Shown: piece by piece, positions 1 to 8,120 of the stretch
Layout: every line of letters begins with the position of its first letter
How positions within the stretch are numbered: the first letter of the stretch is position 1
Source of the DNA: Verrucomicrobiota bacterium
GTDB lineage: Bacteria > Verrucomicrobiota > Verrucomicrobiia > Opitutales > Opitutaceae
Direction of reading: 5' to 3'
Assembly (NCBI GenBank): GCA_023391285.1
Contig: JAEWBF010000126.1
Span: 132,418-196,417 of the forward strand
DNA: 64,000 nucleotides
Notes under the pieces: generated by a model
What the model was told of the DNA's origin: nothing
Seen by the model: only the letters and a program-made list of their open reading frames with translations
The model's database searches: none
Program-made: the position numbers and the translations under genes

Positions 1-1
1 C

Positions 2-1213
2 GCCTTCGCGCTGGTGCTCGGCGTCGTGTTTCATGCGAGTCTTTCGTTCATGCCCATCTTCATGGGCTGGGCGGTGCAGGATATTTCGACCGGTGCGGCG
101 GTCACCACCTTCGTGACGATCAGTCACTCGTTTCGCATGGAGTTGTTCTTCCTGCTCGCTGGTTTCTTCGGCTGTGTGACGTTGCAACGGAAAAGCGTGA
201 GCGAGTTCGTGCGCGGGCGATTCGTGCAGATCGTGGTGCCGTTTGTCGTGGGTTGGTTTCTGCTGCGACCGCTGCTGGTATCGGGCTGGTTTATGGGCGG
301 CGCGAGTTTGCGGGGAGATTATGAGTTCTGGCCGAGCGTGCTGGCGGGTTTCAAAACGCTCGAGACCTTGCCGGCGGGGATTTTTACCGGATCGCATCTG
401 TGGTTTCTTTATTATCTCACGCTGCTGACAACTTTCGCGCTGGTAATGCGTGGGCTGGTGGGAGCGATGGGTTCGATCGGCCGATCGATCATGCGTGCAG
501 CGGACGCGGTGGCCGGCTGGCTCGCGAAGTCAACGTTGGCGATTCCGGTTTTGGTGATACCGACGGCGGGGGCGCTATGCTTTATGCGGTTCTGGGGGAT
601 GGATACGCCCGATCAATCGCTGGTGCCGCATTGGCCCGTGTTGGCGGTGTATGTGGGATTCTTCGGACTCGGCTGGCTGATTGGACGGCGAGGAAAGGGG
701 ATCGTGGAGATGTCGCGGCTCACGATTGATCGCTGGATATTCGCGGCGCTCGGGATTGCCGCTGTGTTGTGGCTGGGCGGCGTGCAAGGGGATCCCTCGC
801 ATCCGAACTACACAGCGGCGAAACTGGGCTTCGCACTCGGTTATGCCGCGATGATGTGGTCGCTGGTTTTTCTGACGATGGGTGTGTTTCGGAGATTGTG
901 CGTGCAGTCGCGGCCGTGGATTCGGTATGTCGCGGATTCTTCGTATTGGATGTATCTCGTGCACCTGCCGATTGTGGTGTGGTTGCAAGTCGCGATGGCG
1001 GAGGTGGCGCTGCACTGGTCGGTGAAGCTTGGCATCGTTTCGATTGCGACGGTGGGCTTTGCGCTCGTGACCTATGAGCTATTCGTGCGTTCGACGTGGG
1101 TGGGGTGGGTGTTGAATGGACGGCGGCGCGAGCGGGCGGTGGCAGGGTGGTTGGCACAAACTCGAGCGCGCGTGCGGCGGAGTGAAGCGTCGACGTCGGG
1201 AGTTGGAGTGTAA
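2..1213 (+). CDS. Acyltransferase family 3 membrane protein, 5'-truncated
   Basis: The reading frame runs open to the window edge and the first GTG (position 14) is internal, so the N-terminus is missing. The visible ~400 residues are a polytopic membrane protein with about nine or ten hydrophobic segments. The segment HSFRMELFFLLAGFF and the late segment YWMYLVHLPIVVW are typical of acyltransferase-3 proteins such as OpgC/MdoC or O-acetylases. These enzymes move acyl groups onto periplasmic glycans or other surface sugars. The basic C-terminal tail is cytoplasmic by charge. The substrate cannot be read from sequence. A 120-bp gap separates it from the pqiA pair, so it may be a separate transcription unit. 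Family is fairly sure, exact role unknown. Confidence 0.8.
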   Translation, partial: AFALVLGVVFHASLSFMPIFMGWAVQDISTGAAVTTFVTISHSFRMELFFLLAGFFGCVTLQRKSVSEFVRGRFVQIVVPFVVGWFLLRPLLVSGWFMGGASLRGDYEFWPSVLAGFKTLETLPAGIFTGSHLWFLYYLTLLTTFALVMRGLVGAMGSIGRSIMRAADAVAGWLAKSTLAIPVLVIPTAGALCFMRFWGMDTPDQSLVPHWPVLAVYVGFFGLGWLIGRRGKGIVEMSRLTIDRWIFAALGIAAVLWLGGVQGDPSHPNYTAAKLGFALGYAAMMWSLVFLTMGVFRRLCVQSRPWIRYVADSSYWMYLVHLPIVVWLQVAMAEVALHWSVKLGIVSIATVGFALVTYELFVRSTWVGWVLNGRRRERAVAGWLAQTRARVRRSEASTSGVGV

Positions 1214-1333
1214 GCGAACGCCGGGAATGCGAAACGGCCCGAACGGCGGGCTGGAGCGGGAACCGAAGGCGTTGCGAAGGGTCGCTCGCCGGGCGATTTG
1301 CGTTTCCCACTTGGTTTCGTTGCGCGCTGCGTC

Positions 1334-1954
1334 ATGACCTCTCTCGCCACGCGTTTGAGTTGCCCGTTGTGCGGGCAGATTCACCAGCCGGTGCCGCTGG
1401 CGCCGGGGGAACGGGCGTTGTGTGTGCGATGCGGGACGGTGCTGGCGCGACGCTCGCGGTGGGGGGCGGACGTGGCGTTGGCGTTTGCGCTGGCGGGGCT
1501 CTTGCTGGCGGGACCGGCGTTGATGCTGCCCTTTGTGAGTGCGGGAAAGTTTGGGCAGTTTCGAGAAGGCGTGCTGCTGACGGGCGTCGAAGGGTTGTGG
1601 GCGAATGGGATGCCGCTGCTCGGCGCGTGGGTTTTGTTGTGCGGGCTCGTGGTGCCGTTGACGGTGCTGATCGTATTGGCGGTGGAGCTGTGTCGGGTGC
1701 GATTCGGCGGAGCGAGGCCGAGCGAGGCGGTGCTGCGCGCGGCGCGAGCGATTGGGTATTGGGCGATGCCGGAAGTGCAGGTGTTGGCGGTGCTGGTGGC
1801 GTTGACGAAACTGGGGTCGTTGGTGGACGTGACGATCGGCGCGGGTTTTTGGTGTTACATCGCGATGTCGCTGTCGCTGCTGCTGGCGTGGCGCAGTTAT
1901 CTGCTGCAACCGGCGGAAAACGTGGAGCCGGTGCGGGAGGGGGTGGCATCATGA
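1334..1954 (+). CDS. pqiA: PqiA-domain membrane protein, N-terminal half with zinc ribbon
   Basis: A 206-residue protein. Residues ~10-40 hold two CxxC pairs (CPLCG and CVRCG), a rubredoxin-like zinc ribbon typical of the PqiA N-terminus, followed by about four transmembrane segments of one PqiA domain. PqiA proteins are inner-membrane partners of MCE proteins in lipid traffic between the membranes. Classical PqiA has two such domains in one chain of ~420 residues; here the halves are separate genes. The ATG at 1334 is preferred over an upstream in-frame codon at 1298 because the zinc ribbon then begins near the N-terminus. The stop overlaps the next start as ATGA, implying translational coupling. 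Confidence 0.85.
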   Translation: MTSLATRLSCPLCGQIHQPVPLAPGERALCVRCGTVLARRSRWGADVALAFALAGLLLAGPALMLPFVSAGKFGQFREGVLLTGVEGLWANGMPLLGAWVLLCGLVVPLTVLIVLAVELCRVRFGGARPSEAVLRAARAIGYWAMPEVQVLAVLVALTKLGSLVDVTIGAGFWCYIAMSLSLLLAWRSYLLQPAENVEPVREGVAS

Positions 1955-2481
1955 ACGCACGCCTGCTGCGCCTGAGATCGGAACGGCTGGCGAACCCGAC
2001 GGCGTTCGCGATTGCGGCGGCGGCGATGCTGGTGCCGGCGAATGTGCTGCCGATTTTGACGACGCGGACGATGGGTCAGACGCGGACGGACACGATTTTT
2101 TCGGGCACGGTGGAGTTGTGGCGACAGGAGTTTTGGGGAATCGCGGCGATCGTGTTTGTCGCCAGTATTTTGATACCGGTGTTGAAGCTGGTGGGGCTGG
2201 GTTGGCTGCTGGTGGCGGCCCACCGAGGGAGAGTGCGTGATCCGCGGCGGCTGACGCGGCTGTATGGCGGGCTGGATTTCATTGGACGGTGGTCGATGCT
2301 GGATGTGTTTCTCGTCGCGTTCCTGGCGGGGTTGGTGCGGTTCGGGGTGTTTTCGAACATCGAACCTGGACGCGGGATCGCGGCGTTCGCGCTGGCCGTG
2401 GTGTTGACGGCGCTGGCGACGCATGCCTTCGATCCGCGGGTGTTGTGGCGTGGGCACGCGGCGGCGGAGGCGGCGCGATGA
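1951..2481 (+). CDS. PqiA-domain membrane protein, C-terminal half
   Basis: A 176-residue protein with about four transmembrane helices. It matches the second PqiA domain: segment ANVLPILTTR, then a GRWSMLDVFLVAFLAGLV segment typical of the family. It lacks the zinc ribbon of the preceding gene. It overlaps the upstream gene by ATGA (start at 1951) and the downstream MCE gene likewise (start at 2478 inside its own end). The two PqiA halves and the MCE protein therefore form a tightly coupled three-gene operon. The role inferred from the family is membrane anchoring of an MCE lipid-transfer assembly. Confidence 0.85.
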   Translation: MNARLLRLRSERLANPTAFAIAAAAMLVPANVLPILTTRTMGQTRTDTIFSGTVELWRQEFWGIAAIVFVASILIPVLKLVGLGWLLVAAHRGRVRDPRRLTRLYGGLDFIGRWSMLDVFLVAFLAGLVRFGVFSNIEPGRGIAAFALAVVLTALATHAFDPRVLWRGHAAAEAAR

Positions 2482-3377
2482 GCACGACGCCGGCGGTGAA
2501 GGTGAGTCGCGCGCCGCGGTTTCCGCTGGTGTGGGTCGTGCCGCTCGTGGCGCTGGCGGTGGGAGGTTGGATGATTGCGCGCGAGGTGAAGAACCGCGGG
2601 CCGGAGATCGAGATCGAGTTTGCCGATGGATCGGGAGTGGCGGCGGGAAAAACGGAGTTGCACTACAAAGGTGTGGTGGTGGGCAGCGTGACGGCGGTGA
2701 CGTTGAAGCCGGAGCTGGACGGCGTGATTGTGCGGGTGCGGCTGGATCGGTCGGCGGAGGGGATCGCGCGGGAAGGAGCGATGTTCTGGATCGTGCAGCC
2801 GGAGATCGGCGTAACGGGTATACGCGGATTGGATACGCTGCTGACGGGCCCGCGCTTGAATGTGCGGCCGGGCGCGGGCGAACTGGCGGAACGGTTTGTG
2901 GGGTTGGAACGCATGCCGCCGCCGGAGCTGCCGAAGGAAGGGCGGACGTTTATCTTGAGAGCGAGCGGACTCGGGTCGTTGAAGACGGGGTCGGGCGTTT
3001 ACTATCGTGAGATGCGCGTAGGCACGGTGGAGACGACGCGTTTGGCGGACGATGCGACCGGAGTGCTGGTGCGCATCCACGTCGAGGGGCCGTATGCGAA
3101 TCTGGTGCGGACGAACACGCGGTTTTGGAATGCAGGTGGGTTCGAGTTCAAGGCGGGGCTGTTGGGCGCGGAGTTGAAGAGCACCTCGCTGCAGGCGCTG
3201 CTGTCGGGCGGTGTGGCGTTTGTGACGCCGGACGGTGCGCTGGCGCCGCTGGCGCCGGATGGCGCGGAATTCGAGCTCGTGCGGGATGCGGAGAAGGACT
3301 GGTCGAAATGGTCGCCAAAGATTCCTTTGACGGCGCCAGAGGTGGTTTCGGAGGTGAAGGAGCAGCCGGGGACGTGA
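2478..3377 (+). CDS. MCE (MlaD/PqiB-type) lipid-transport protein with two MCE domains
   Basis: A 299-residue protein with one N-terminal transmembrane helix (about residues 13-33) and a periplasmic part. It holds two MCE domains, at roughly residues 40-130 and 155-255; each shows the KGVVVGSVTAVTL or YREMRVGTVETTRL type of core. MCE proteins form hexameric rings or tubes that carry lipids across the periplasm. E. coli PqiB has three MCE domains in ~546 residues, so this copy is shorter. Its start overlaps the stop of the PqiA half. No PqiC-like lipoprotein follows. Confidence 0.87.
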   Translation: MSTTPAVKVSRAPRFPLVWVVPLVALAVGGWMIAREVKNRGPEIEIEFADGSGVAAGKTELHYKGVVVGSVTAVTLKPELDGVIVRVRLDRSAEGIAREGAMFWIVQPEIGVTGIRGLDTLLTGPRLNVRPGAGELAERFVGLERMPPPELPKEGRTFILRASGLGSLKTGSGVYYREMRVGTVETTRLADDATGVLVRIHVEGPYANLVRTNTRFWNAGGFEFKAGLLGAELKSTSLQALLSGGVAFVTPDGALAPLAPDGAEFELVRDAEKDWSKWSPKIPLTAPEVVSEVKEQPGT

Positions 3378-3436
3378 GGAGTAGGAAGATTTTTTTGGGG
3401 ATTGCGTTGGAGTTTTCGGAACAGGAAAACGGCGAG

Positions 3437-4360
3437 GTGAATACCCCTCTGTGTTTTAGGCGTTGGCGTGTGTTGTTCTCGTGCGGGCTGTTGGCCGGCG
3501 CGGCGTCGTGGAGTGGCGCGCAGTCAGCGGCGCCGACGCCCGCTCCGGTGCCTACGGAAGTGGCGATTGCGCGACCCACGGAGGAAGAGATCGCGATCGC
3601 GAAGGCGAGTCTGGAGCAATTTCTCGCGCAGGCGGATGCGAAGACGAAGGAAGTGGTGGCGAAGTATCCGGATTTGGTTTCGGTGCGGCCGCCGCGGGTG
3701 AACCCGGCGGTGGTGCCGGGATTGTTCGCGGGCTTCAAGGCGAAGCACGCGGCGAATGTCGAGATCGCGAAGCAAGGCGACATCGACCTGCTGATGATGG
3801 GCGACTCGATCACGGACTTCTGGCGGAATGAGGGACGGGAAGGAGTGACGAATCCACCGGTCGCGGGGAAGGCGGTGTTCGATCGTTACTTCGGCGGGAT
3901 GAAGGTGGCGAATTTCGGGATCTCGGGCGACAGCACGCAAGGCGTGTTGTATCGGCTGCAGAACGGCGAAGGGGAGGGATATCAGCCGAAAGCGATCATG
4001 TTGATGATCGGCACGAATAATGGCGGGTATTGCTCGTCGGAAGAGATCGCGGAAGGCGTGGGCGCGATCGTGTTGGAGATGCGGAAGCGGTTTCCGGCGG
4101 CGAAGATTTTGTTGTTGGGGATTTTTCCGCGGGCAGATCCGGGCGATGGAATGCGGAAGACGGTGCTGGGCGTGAATCCGATCATCGCGAAGCTGCACGA
4201 TGGCGAGCACGTGTTTTATATGGATATCGGGGAGAAGTTCCTGGCGCCGGATGGCACGATTCCGGAGGACATCATGCACGACAAACTGCATCCAACGGAG
4301 AAGGGGTATGAAATTTGGGCGGAGGCGGTGAAGGCGCCGCTGACGGAGTTGATGCGTTGA
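3437..4360 (+). CDS. Secreted SGNH/GDSL-family hydrolase
   Basis: A 307-residue protein if it starts at the GTG at 3437, which gives a clean signal peptide ending near SWSGAQS. The SGNH blocks are visible: block I MMGDSITDFW with the nucleophile Ser, block II VANFGISGDST, block III IGTNNGG, and block V DKLHPTEKGY with the Asp-x-x-His pair. The closest general types are platelet-activating-factor acetylhydrolase-like or sialate/acetyl-esterase-like GDSL enzymes, which remove acyl groups from sugars or lipids. A Pro/Ala-rich stretch links the signal peptide to the domain. No ATG start fits, so the GTG start is a judgement. It lies 59 bp after the MCE gene. Confidence 0.82.
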   Translation: MNTPLCFRRWRVLFSCGLLAGAASWSGAQSAAPTPAPVPTEVAIARPTEEEIAIAKASLEQFLAQADAKTKEVVAKYPDLVSVRPPRVNPAVVPGLFAGFKAKHAANVEIAKQGDIDLLMMGDSITDFWRNEGREGVTNPPVAGKAVFDRYFGGMKVANFGISGDSTQGVLYRLQNGEGEGYQPKAIMLMIGTNNGGYCSSEEIAEGVGAIVLEMRKRFPAAKILLLGIFPRADPGDGMRKTVLGVNPIIAKLHDGEHVFYMDIGEKFLAPDGTIPEDIMHDKLHPTEKGYEIWAEAVKAPLTELMR

Positions 4361-4787
4361 CGGAGCATAGGCGCGGGTCTGGCTCGCGCCCGGATTGTTT
4401 CCGCCCCGTCGGATGAATCGATTTCGGATGAACCGCCCGGGTGTGGTGGCGTAATTTGGCGCTTAGCTTGATTGGAGCGGAGGGCGACGGGGCGGTGGCG
4501 GCTCCGGTGTTTGGAAGTGCTGAACGTCGAATCGGGAGAGCGTCGCGTGGGGCACCGCGTGGGCGGGAACGGTGTTTCGGGCGATCGAGGGCTTACCACG
4601 GACGATGGCATGATCGTGGCGAAAAGGCGTCCAGCCATGGAACGACCCTGAAGGCGTGAAGGCAGCGCAGGCGCGGTCGCAGACTGATTAAAGCCGCCCG
4701 CGGAGCACCATAGGTTCAGGCCACCCGCGACCCAGAAACGAGCCAGCGTATGAATCAGCCGCCCGTCATTCGCGCCGTGCTTTCCGG

Positions 4788-4803
4788 TGTCGCATATGCG
4801 ACA
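4788..4803. promoter_or_regulatory. Perfect 16-bp palindrome, copy 1
   Basis: TGTCGCATATGCGACA reads identically on both strands. It is followed after three bases by GAAAGCATAAGG. The copy at 5012-5027 has the same arms and a very similar follower at the same spacing. A dimeric DNA-binding protein site, or part of a dispersed element, is possible; no regulator is adjacent. Confidence 0.55.
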
Positions 4804-5011
4804 TTCGAAAGCATAAGGGGGGATGGGGGTTGGGTGGGCGCGGAGGCGCGGGGACGCATCCAGGAACTGGATACGAGGAACGGCGGGGAGGATGCTGGTG
4901 CTTGCGTCCGACTCGTGGACGACCGCGCGGGTCTTCGACGGGGCGAAGTGGGCGAGGGGAGTGGAGCGCGTGTGGGGGGAAATGAGACCTAGGTTACCGC
5001 GTGCTTTTGTG

Positions 5012-5027
5012 TGTCGCAATTGCGACA
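5012..5027. promoter_or_regulatory. Perfect 16-bp palindrome, copy 2
   Basis: TGTCGCAATTGCGACA differs from copy 1 only in the central bases and stays perfectly palindromic. It is followed after three bases by GAGAGCATAGGG. It sits 25 bp beyond the stop codon of the beta-helix gene. Confidence 0.55.
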
Positions 5028-5052
5028 GGGGAGAGCATAGGGACTTTCGATG

Positions 5053-7557
5053 TTAGTCGGCGGCGTAGATTTCGGTGAGGACGATCCCTGAGCCGGGGTG
5101 GCGGTTGGAGATCACGAAGGTGTAGATGCCGGGGTCGAGGGTGACCAGGAGCGCGGCGGAGGAGGTGTCGGAAGCGGGAAAATCGCTGGCGCCGATACGT
5201 CGGGCGGCGGTGAGCATTTCGGCGGAGTTGGACGATTCGACCCAGTTGTCGTTTTCGGCGACGATCGCGTTGTTCGCTCGCGCGTCGTGAATGCGGAAAC
5301 TCGGATCGGAGAGAACTTCGGAGGGGAGGAGTCCGGCGGCGGTGAGGCTGGGGCCGACGGCGCGGATCAGGACGCGCCGCGGCGTAGTGCCGTTGACGAC
5401 GAAACCGCCGATGGCGACATCGTTGCCGGAGCCGCAAAACACCCGGCTGGAGATGGCGGCAAGGCGCGAATCGTTGGGCTGGGCGTTGGCGGCGTAGATT
5501 TCGGTTAGAACGATTCCGCTGCCGCCGCGTTGGCCGGAGACGACGAAGGTGTAGATGCCGGGATCGAGTGTCACGAGCAGCGCGGCGCTGCGAGTATCGT
5601 CGGCCGCGAACGGAGTGGCGCCGGTGCGCGTGGTGGCAGCGAGGAGCTCGTTGCGATTGGAGTTCGAGGTCCAGTTGTCGTTTTCGGCGACGATGGCGTT
5701 GTTATTCCGGGCGTCGTGAACGGTGAACGTGGGATCGGCGAGAAGTTGAGACGGCGGGAGACCGGCGGCGGCGAGACTGGGGCCTACGGCGCGGATCAGG
5801 ACGGTTTGGGGAGCGGAGCCGGAGATCACGAAACCGCCGATCGCGACCTGATTGCCGGGGCCGCAAAACGAGCGGATCGAGATGGCGGCGAGTGAAGCGG
5901 CAGACGTGGTGGTTGGGGTCGGCGGTAGTTGGAAAGTGGATGCGCCGATGCTGGGTGGAAGCGCGAGCGGTTGCCCGTAGAAGTCGGTGGGCCCGGGATC
6001 GAGGCCGAAGCGCGTCGGGAGGTCGAGGCCGGCGCCGATCAGCGGTGAAGAGGGGGTGAGGAGATAGGCGCTTATGCCGGGGAGTTCGGAAGGCTCGGTG
6101 GGAGAGCCGCCGCGGCCGGCGTTGCGCAGGCGCGGATCAACGCGGGAGCCGATCGCGGTGCCCTCGAGCATTTCCTGCCCGGCGGAGCGAAACGCGTTCA
6201 GATCGAAGCTTCCTCCCCAGTAGTTGTTGCCCTGGAAAACGGCGCGGGAAAGGGCGGGCGTAGGGGCGATCAGCGGGCTGTCGTGATTGGCGATGAAGAG
6301 ATTATTGCGAAGACGAATCCCGGTGATGTGGTCGTGTTCAAAGATCGTCACCACGGGCGGTTTGGAACCGGCGGGCGTGGCATCGACGAAGTAGGTGTTG
6401 TGGTAGAGTTCGGCGTTCGCGATTCCGTGCGTGCTCGAGAATTCGCCGATGACGACGGCGCCTTCGATGGACTTGCGACTGTCGTTTTCGGAGATGTTGA
6501 AACGAACGACGTTGTTGCGGTGGGGCGAGGCGCCGTCGAATTGGATGAGGCCAATCGCGGGGCCTTCGTTTTGATACGAATAGTTGTATTGGACGACGCA
6601 GTCGCGGCAGCCGCCGTCGAGGTCGTAGGCGCCGCCGTCGACCGGAGTCGAGCTGCGTTGGTGGTGGACGAGATTGTATTGAAAAAGGACGGCGCGAGAT
6701 TCCCAGGCCCAGATGCCAAACGGGCCGCCGCCCGAGGCGGGACCAGCGCCGCCGTTGTGGTGGGCGACGCAGTATTCGACGGTTCCGCGATCGACGCCGC
6801 CGAGGACGATGCCGTTGCCGGTGTTTTGGGTATGGGCGGGATCGCCGAAATTATTCCAGACGGTGCAGTGGGAGATCAGGACATCCTCGTGCGAGTAGCG
6901 GGTGCCGTCGCCGTCGGGTCGCCACGTTCCGGATACTTCGATTCCGACGGCGAGGTTATCGTGCACGTCGAGGCCGGTCATCGTCACATCGCGGAATCCG
7001 GGCCAGGCGGGAGTGGAGCCGGTGAACCAGGCCCAGAGTTCCACGCCCTTGCGGAAGCCGGAGATTTCGAGCCGCTCGAAGTGGAGGAAGGGAAGCTTTT
7101 GGGCGTCGGCGCGTTCGACGCCGGCGCTGATGCCGGCGCCGGTGTTCGTGTGGGCGCCGCTGCCGGTGAGCCTAAGATCGCGAACGACAAAGCCGGAGGT
7201 GTTGTAGATTCGGATGGCGGAATGGGTGCCGCCGTGAAGGGTGGCGCGGCCGGAGCCGAAGCTGCTGAGTTCGACGGGTTGGGCGGCGGTGCCGGAGTCG
7301 TCGGCGTTGAGTTCCACGGTGCCGGAAAACGTGATGCCGCCGGCGAAGAAGACGCGATCGCCGGGACGGAGAGTGCGGGCGTTGAGATCGGAGATGTCGC
7401 GGAGCGCGATGCCAGCAGGAGGCGCGGGAGCGCCGAGGTAGAAGTCGGTGGCGGCGGCGCGGACGCAGAGAAGTGTGACGAAGAGGAGTGCGCCGAGAGT
7501 GAAGCGGCGCGGGCATCGGAAATGCCAGAGCGCCGGAATGACGGGCGGAGCGAGCAT
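5053..7557 (-). CDS. Secreted right-handed beta-helix protein with two C-terminal repeat domains
   Basis: An 834-residue protein starting at the ATG at 7557; the upstream TTG at 7563 is less likely. A signal peptide (FTLGALLFVTLLCVRAAA) precedes ~480 residues with parallel beta-helix character: many Asn and His ladders such as HHNGGAGP, YNLVHHQ and RFNISEND, as in pectate-lyase-like or NosD folds. The C-terminus carries two ~138-residue copies (about residues 555-695 and 697-834). Each runs AAIS-x-R-x-FCG, VAIGGFV, LIRAVGPSL, AENDNW, LDPGIYTFV, GSGIVLTEIYAA. I recognise this C-terminal domain from extracellular proteins of Opitutaceae, where its role is unknown. The likely function is polysaccharide binding or cleavage; no catalytic triad is assigned. 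Confidence 0.82.
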   Translation of the reverse strand: MLAPPVIPALWHFRCPRRFTLGALLFVTLLCVRAAATDFYLGAPAPPAGIALRDISDLNARTLRPGDRVFFAGGITFSGTVELNADDSGTAAQPVELSSFGSGRATLHGGTHSAIRIYNTSGFVVRDLRLTGSGAHTNTGAGISAGVERADAQKLPFLHFERLEISGFRKGVELWAWFTGSTPAWPGFRDVTMTGLDVHDNLAVGIEVSGTWRPDGDGTRYSHEDVLISHCTVWNNFGDPAHTQNTGNGIVLGGVDRGTVEYCVAHHNGGAGPASGGGPFGIWAWESRAVLFQYNLVHHQRSSTPVDGGAYDLDGGCRDCVVQYNYSYQNEGPAIGLIQFDGASPHRNNVVRFNISENDSRKSIEGAVVIGEFSSTHGIANAELYHNTYFVDATPAGSKPPVVTIFEHDHITGIRLRNNLFIANHDSPLIAPTPALSRAVFQGNNYWGGSFDLNAFRSAGQEMLEGTAIGSRVDPRLRNAGRGGSPTEPSELPGISAYLLTPSSPLIGAGLDLPTRFGLDPGPTDFYGQPLALPPSIGASTFQLPPTPTTTSAASLAAISIRSFCGPGNQVAIGGFVISGSAPQTVLIRAVGPSLAAAGLPPSQLLADPTFTVHDARNNNAIVAENDNWTSNSNRNELLAATTRTGATPFAADDTRSAALLVTLDPGIYTFVVSGQRGGSGIVLTEIYAANAQPNDSRLAAISSRVFCGSGNDVAIGGFVVNGTTPRRVLIRAVGPSLTAAGLLPSEVLSDPSFRIHDARANNAIVAENDNWVESSNSAEMLTAARRIGASDFPASDTSSAALLVTLDPGIYTFVISNRHPGSGIVLTEIYAAD

Positions 7558-7718
7558 GGACAAGGCGCGGCGGATGCGGGGTCGTCATCGTGCCGCGAGC
7601 GGGCTGCGTCGACGAGAAAGGCGGGCGAAGTGCGTCAATCCGGGATTCCCCGACAAACGCCTCACATGATGGCCGGAGCTCGCTTTTCACGCCGCGGTTG
7701 GGCAGCAATGGTGTTGCC

Positions 7719-8078
7719 ATGACTACGGAAGAAATCGCGAAACGCCTCGTGGCGCATTGCCGCGAGGGAAAGTGGGAAGCGGCGCAGCGAGAGTTGTATG
7801 CCGACGATGCGATGAGCATCGAGCCTTACGCCACGCCGGGCTTCGAGAAAGAGACGAAGGGATTGAACGCTATTCTGGAGAAAGGGAAGAAGTTCGACGC
7901 GATGGTGGAGGAGATGCATGCGCTCGAAGTATCGGAGCCGATCGTCGCGACAAACGCGTTTGCGTGCACGATGCTGATGGACGTGACGATGAAGGGGCAG
8001 GAGCGGATGAAGATGACGGAACTGTGTGTCTATGAAGTGAAGGCCGGGAAGATTGTGGCGGAGCGGTTTTTTGTGTGA
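7719..8078 (+). CDS. SnoaL/NTF2-like small protein
   Basis: A 119-residue cytoplasmic protein with no signal peptide. It has the NTF2-like pattern: an N-terminal helix MTTEEIAKRLVAHCREGKWEAA, then LYADDAMSIEP, and a C-terminal strand pair ending in VYEVKAGKIVAERFFV. This fold is used by polyketide cyclases, ketosteroid isomerases and many uncharacterised proteins. Family membership is fairly clear but the ligand is not. The ATG at 7719 gives the usual family length. It is transcribed divergently from the beta-helix gene and stands alone. Confidence 0.78.
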   Translation: MTTEEIAKRLVAHCREGKWEAAQRELYADDAMSIEPYATPGFEKETKGLNAILEKGKKFDAMVEEMHALEVSEPIVATNAFACTMLMDVTMKGQERMKMTELCVYEVKAGKIVAERFFV

Positions 8079-8096
8079 GGGGGGCGGCTGGTCTGC

Positions 8097-8120
8097 GGCT
8101 CGGCGGGACGCCTCGCCCTA
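8097..8120 (-). repeat. REP-like hairpin supplying the stop of the RND gene
   Basis: The minus strand reads TAG, GGCGAGGCG, TCCC, GCCGAGCC. Arms pair as GGC and GCG either side of a facing GA/GA pair. The TAG (8118-8120) is the stop codon of the RND exporter gene. Same family as 10529, 19311, 23842, 27284 and 60949. Confidence 0.75.

Larger units (their letters stand above)
4361..5052. other. 692-bp convergent intergenic region without a convincing gene
   Basis: The genes on both sides end here (SGNH hydrolase on plus, beta-helix protein on minus), so no promoter is required. Open frames exist but have the skewed composition of antisense or random GC-rich frames and no recognisable motif. 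The region holds two related 16-bp perfect palindromes, reported separately. It could hold a small RNA or a decayed gene; I cannot tell which. Confidence 0.6.

Noticed and set aside
4216..5019. A minus-strand open frame in the convergent gap
   Set aside because: It overlaps the SGNH hydrolase active-site region and has no recognisable domain or signal.
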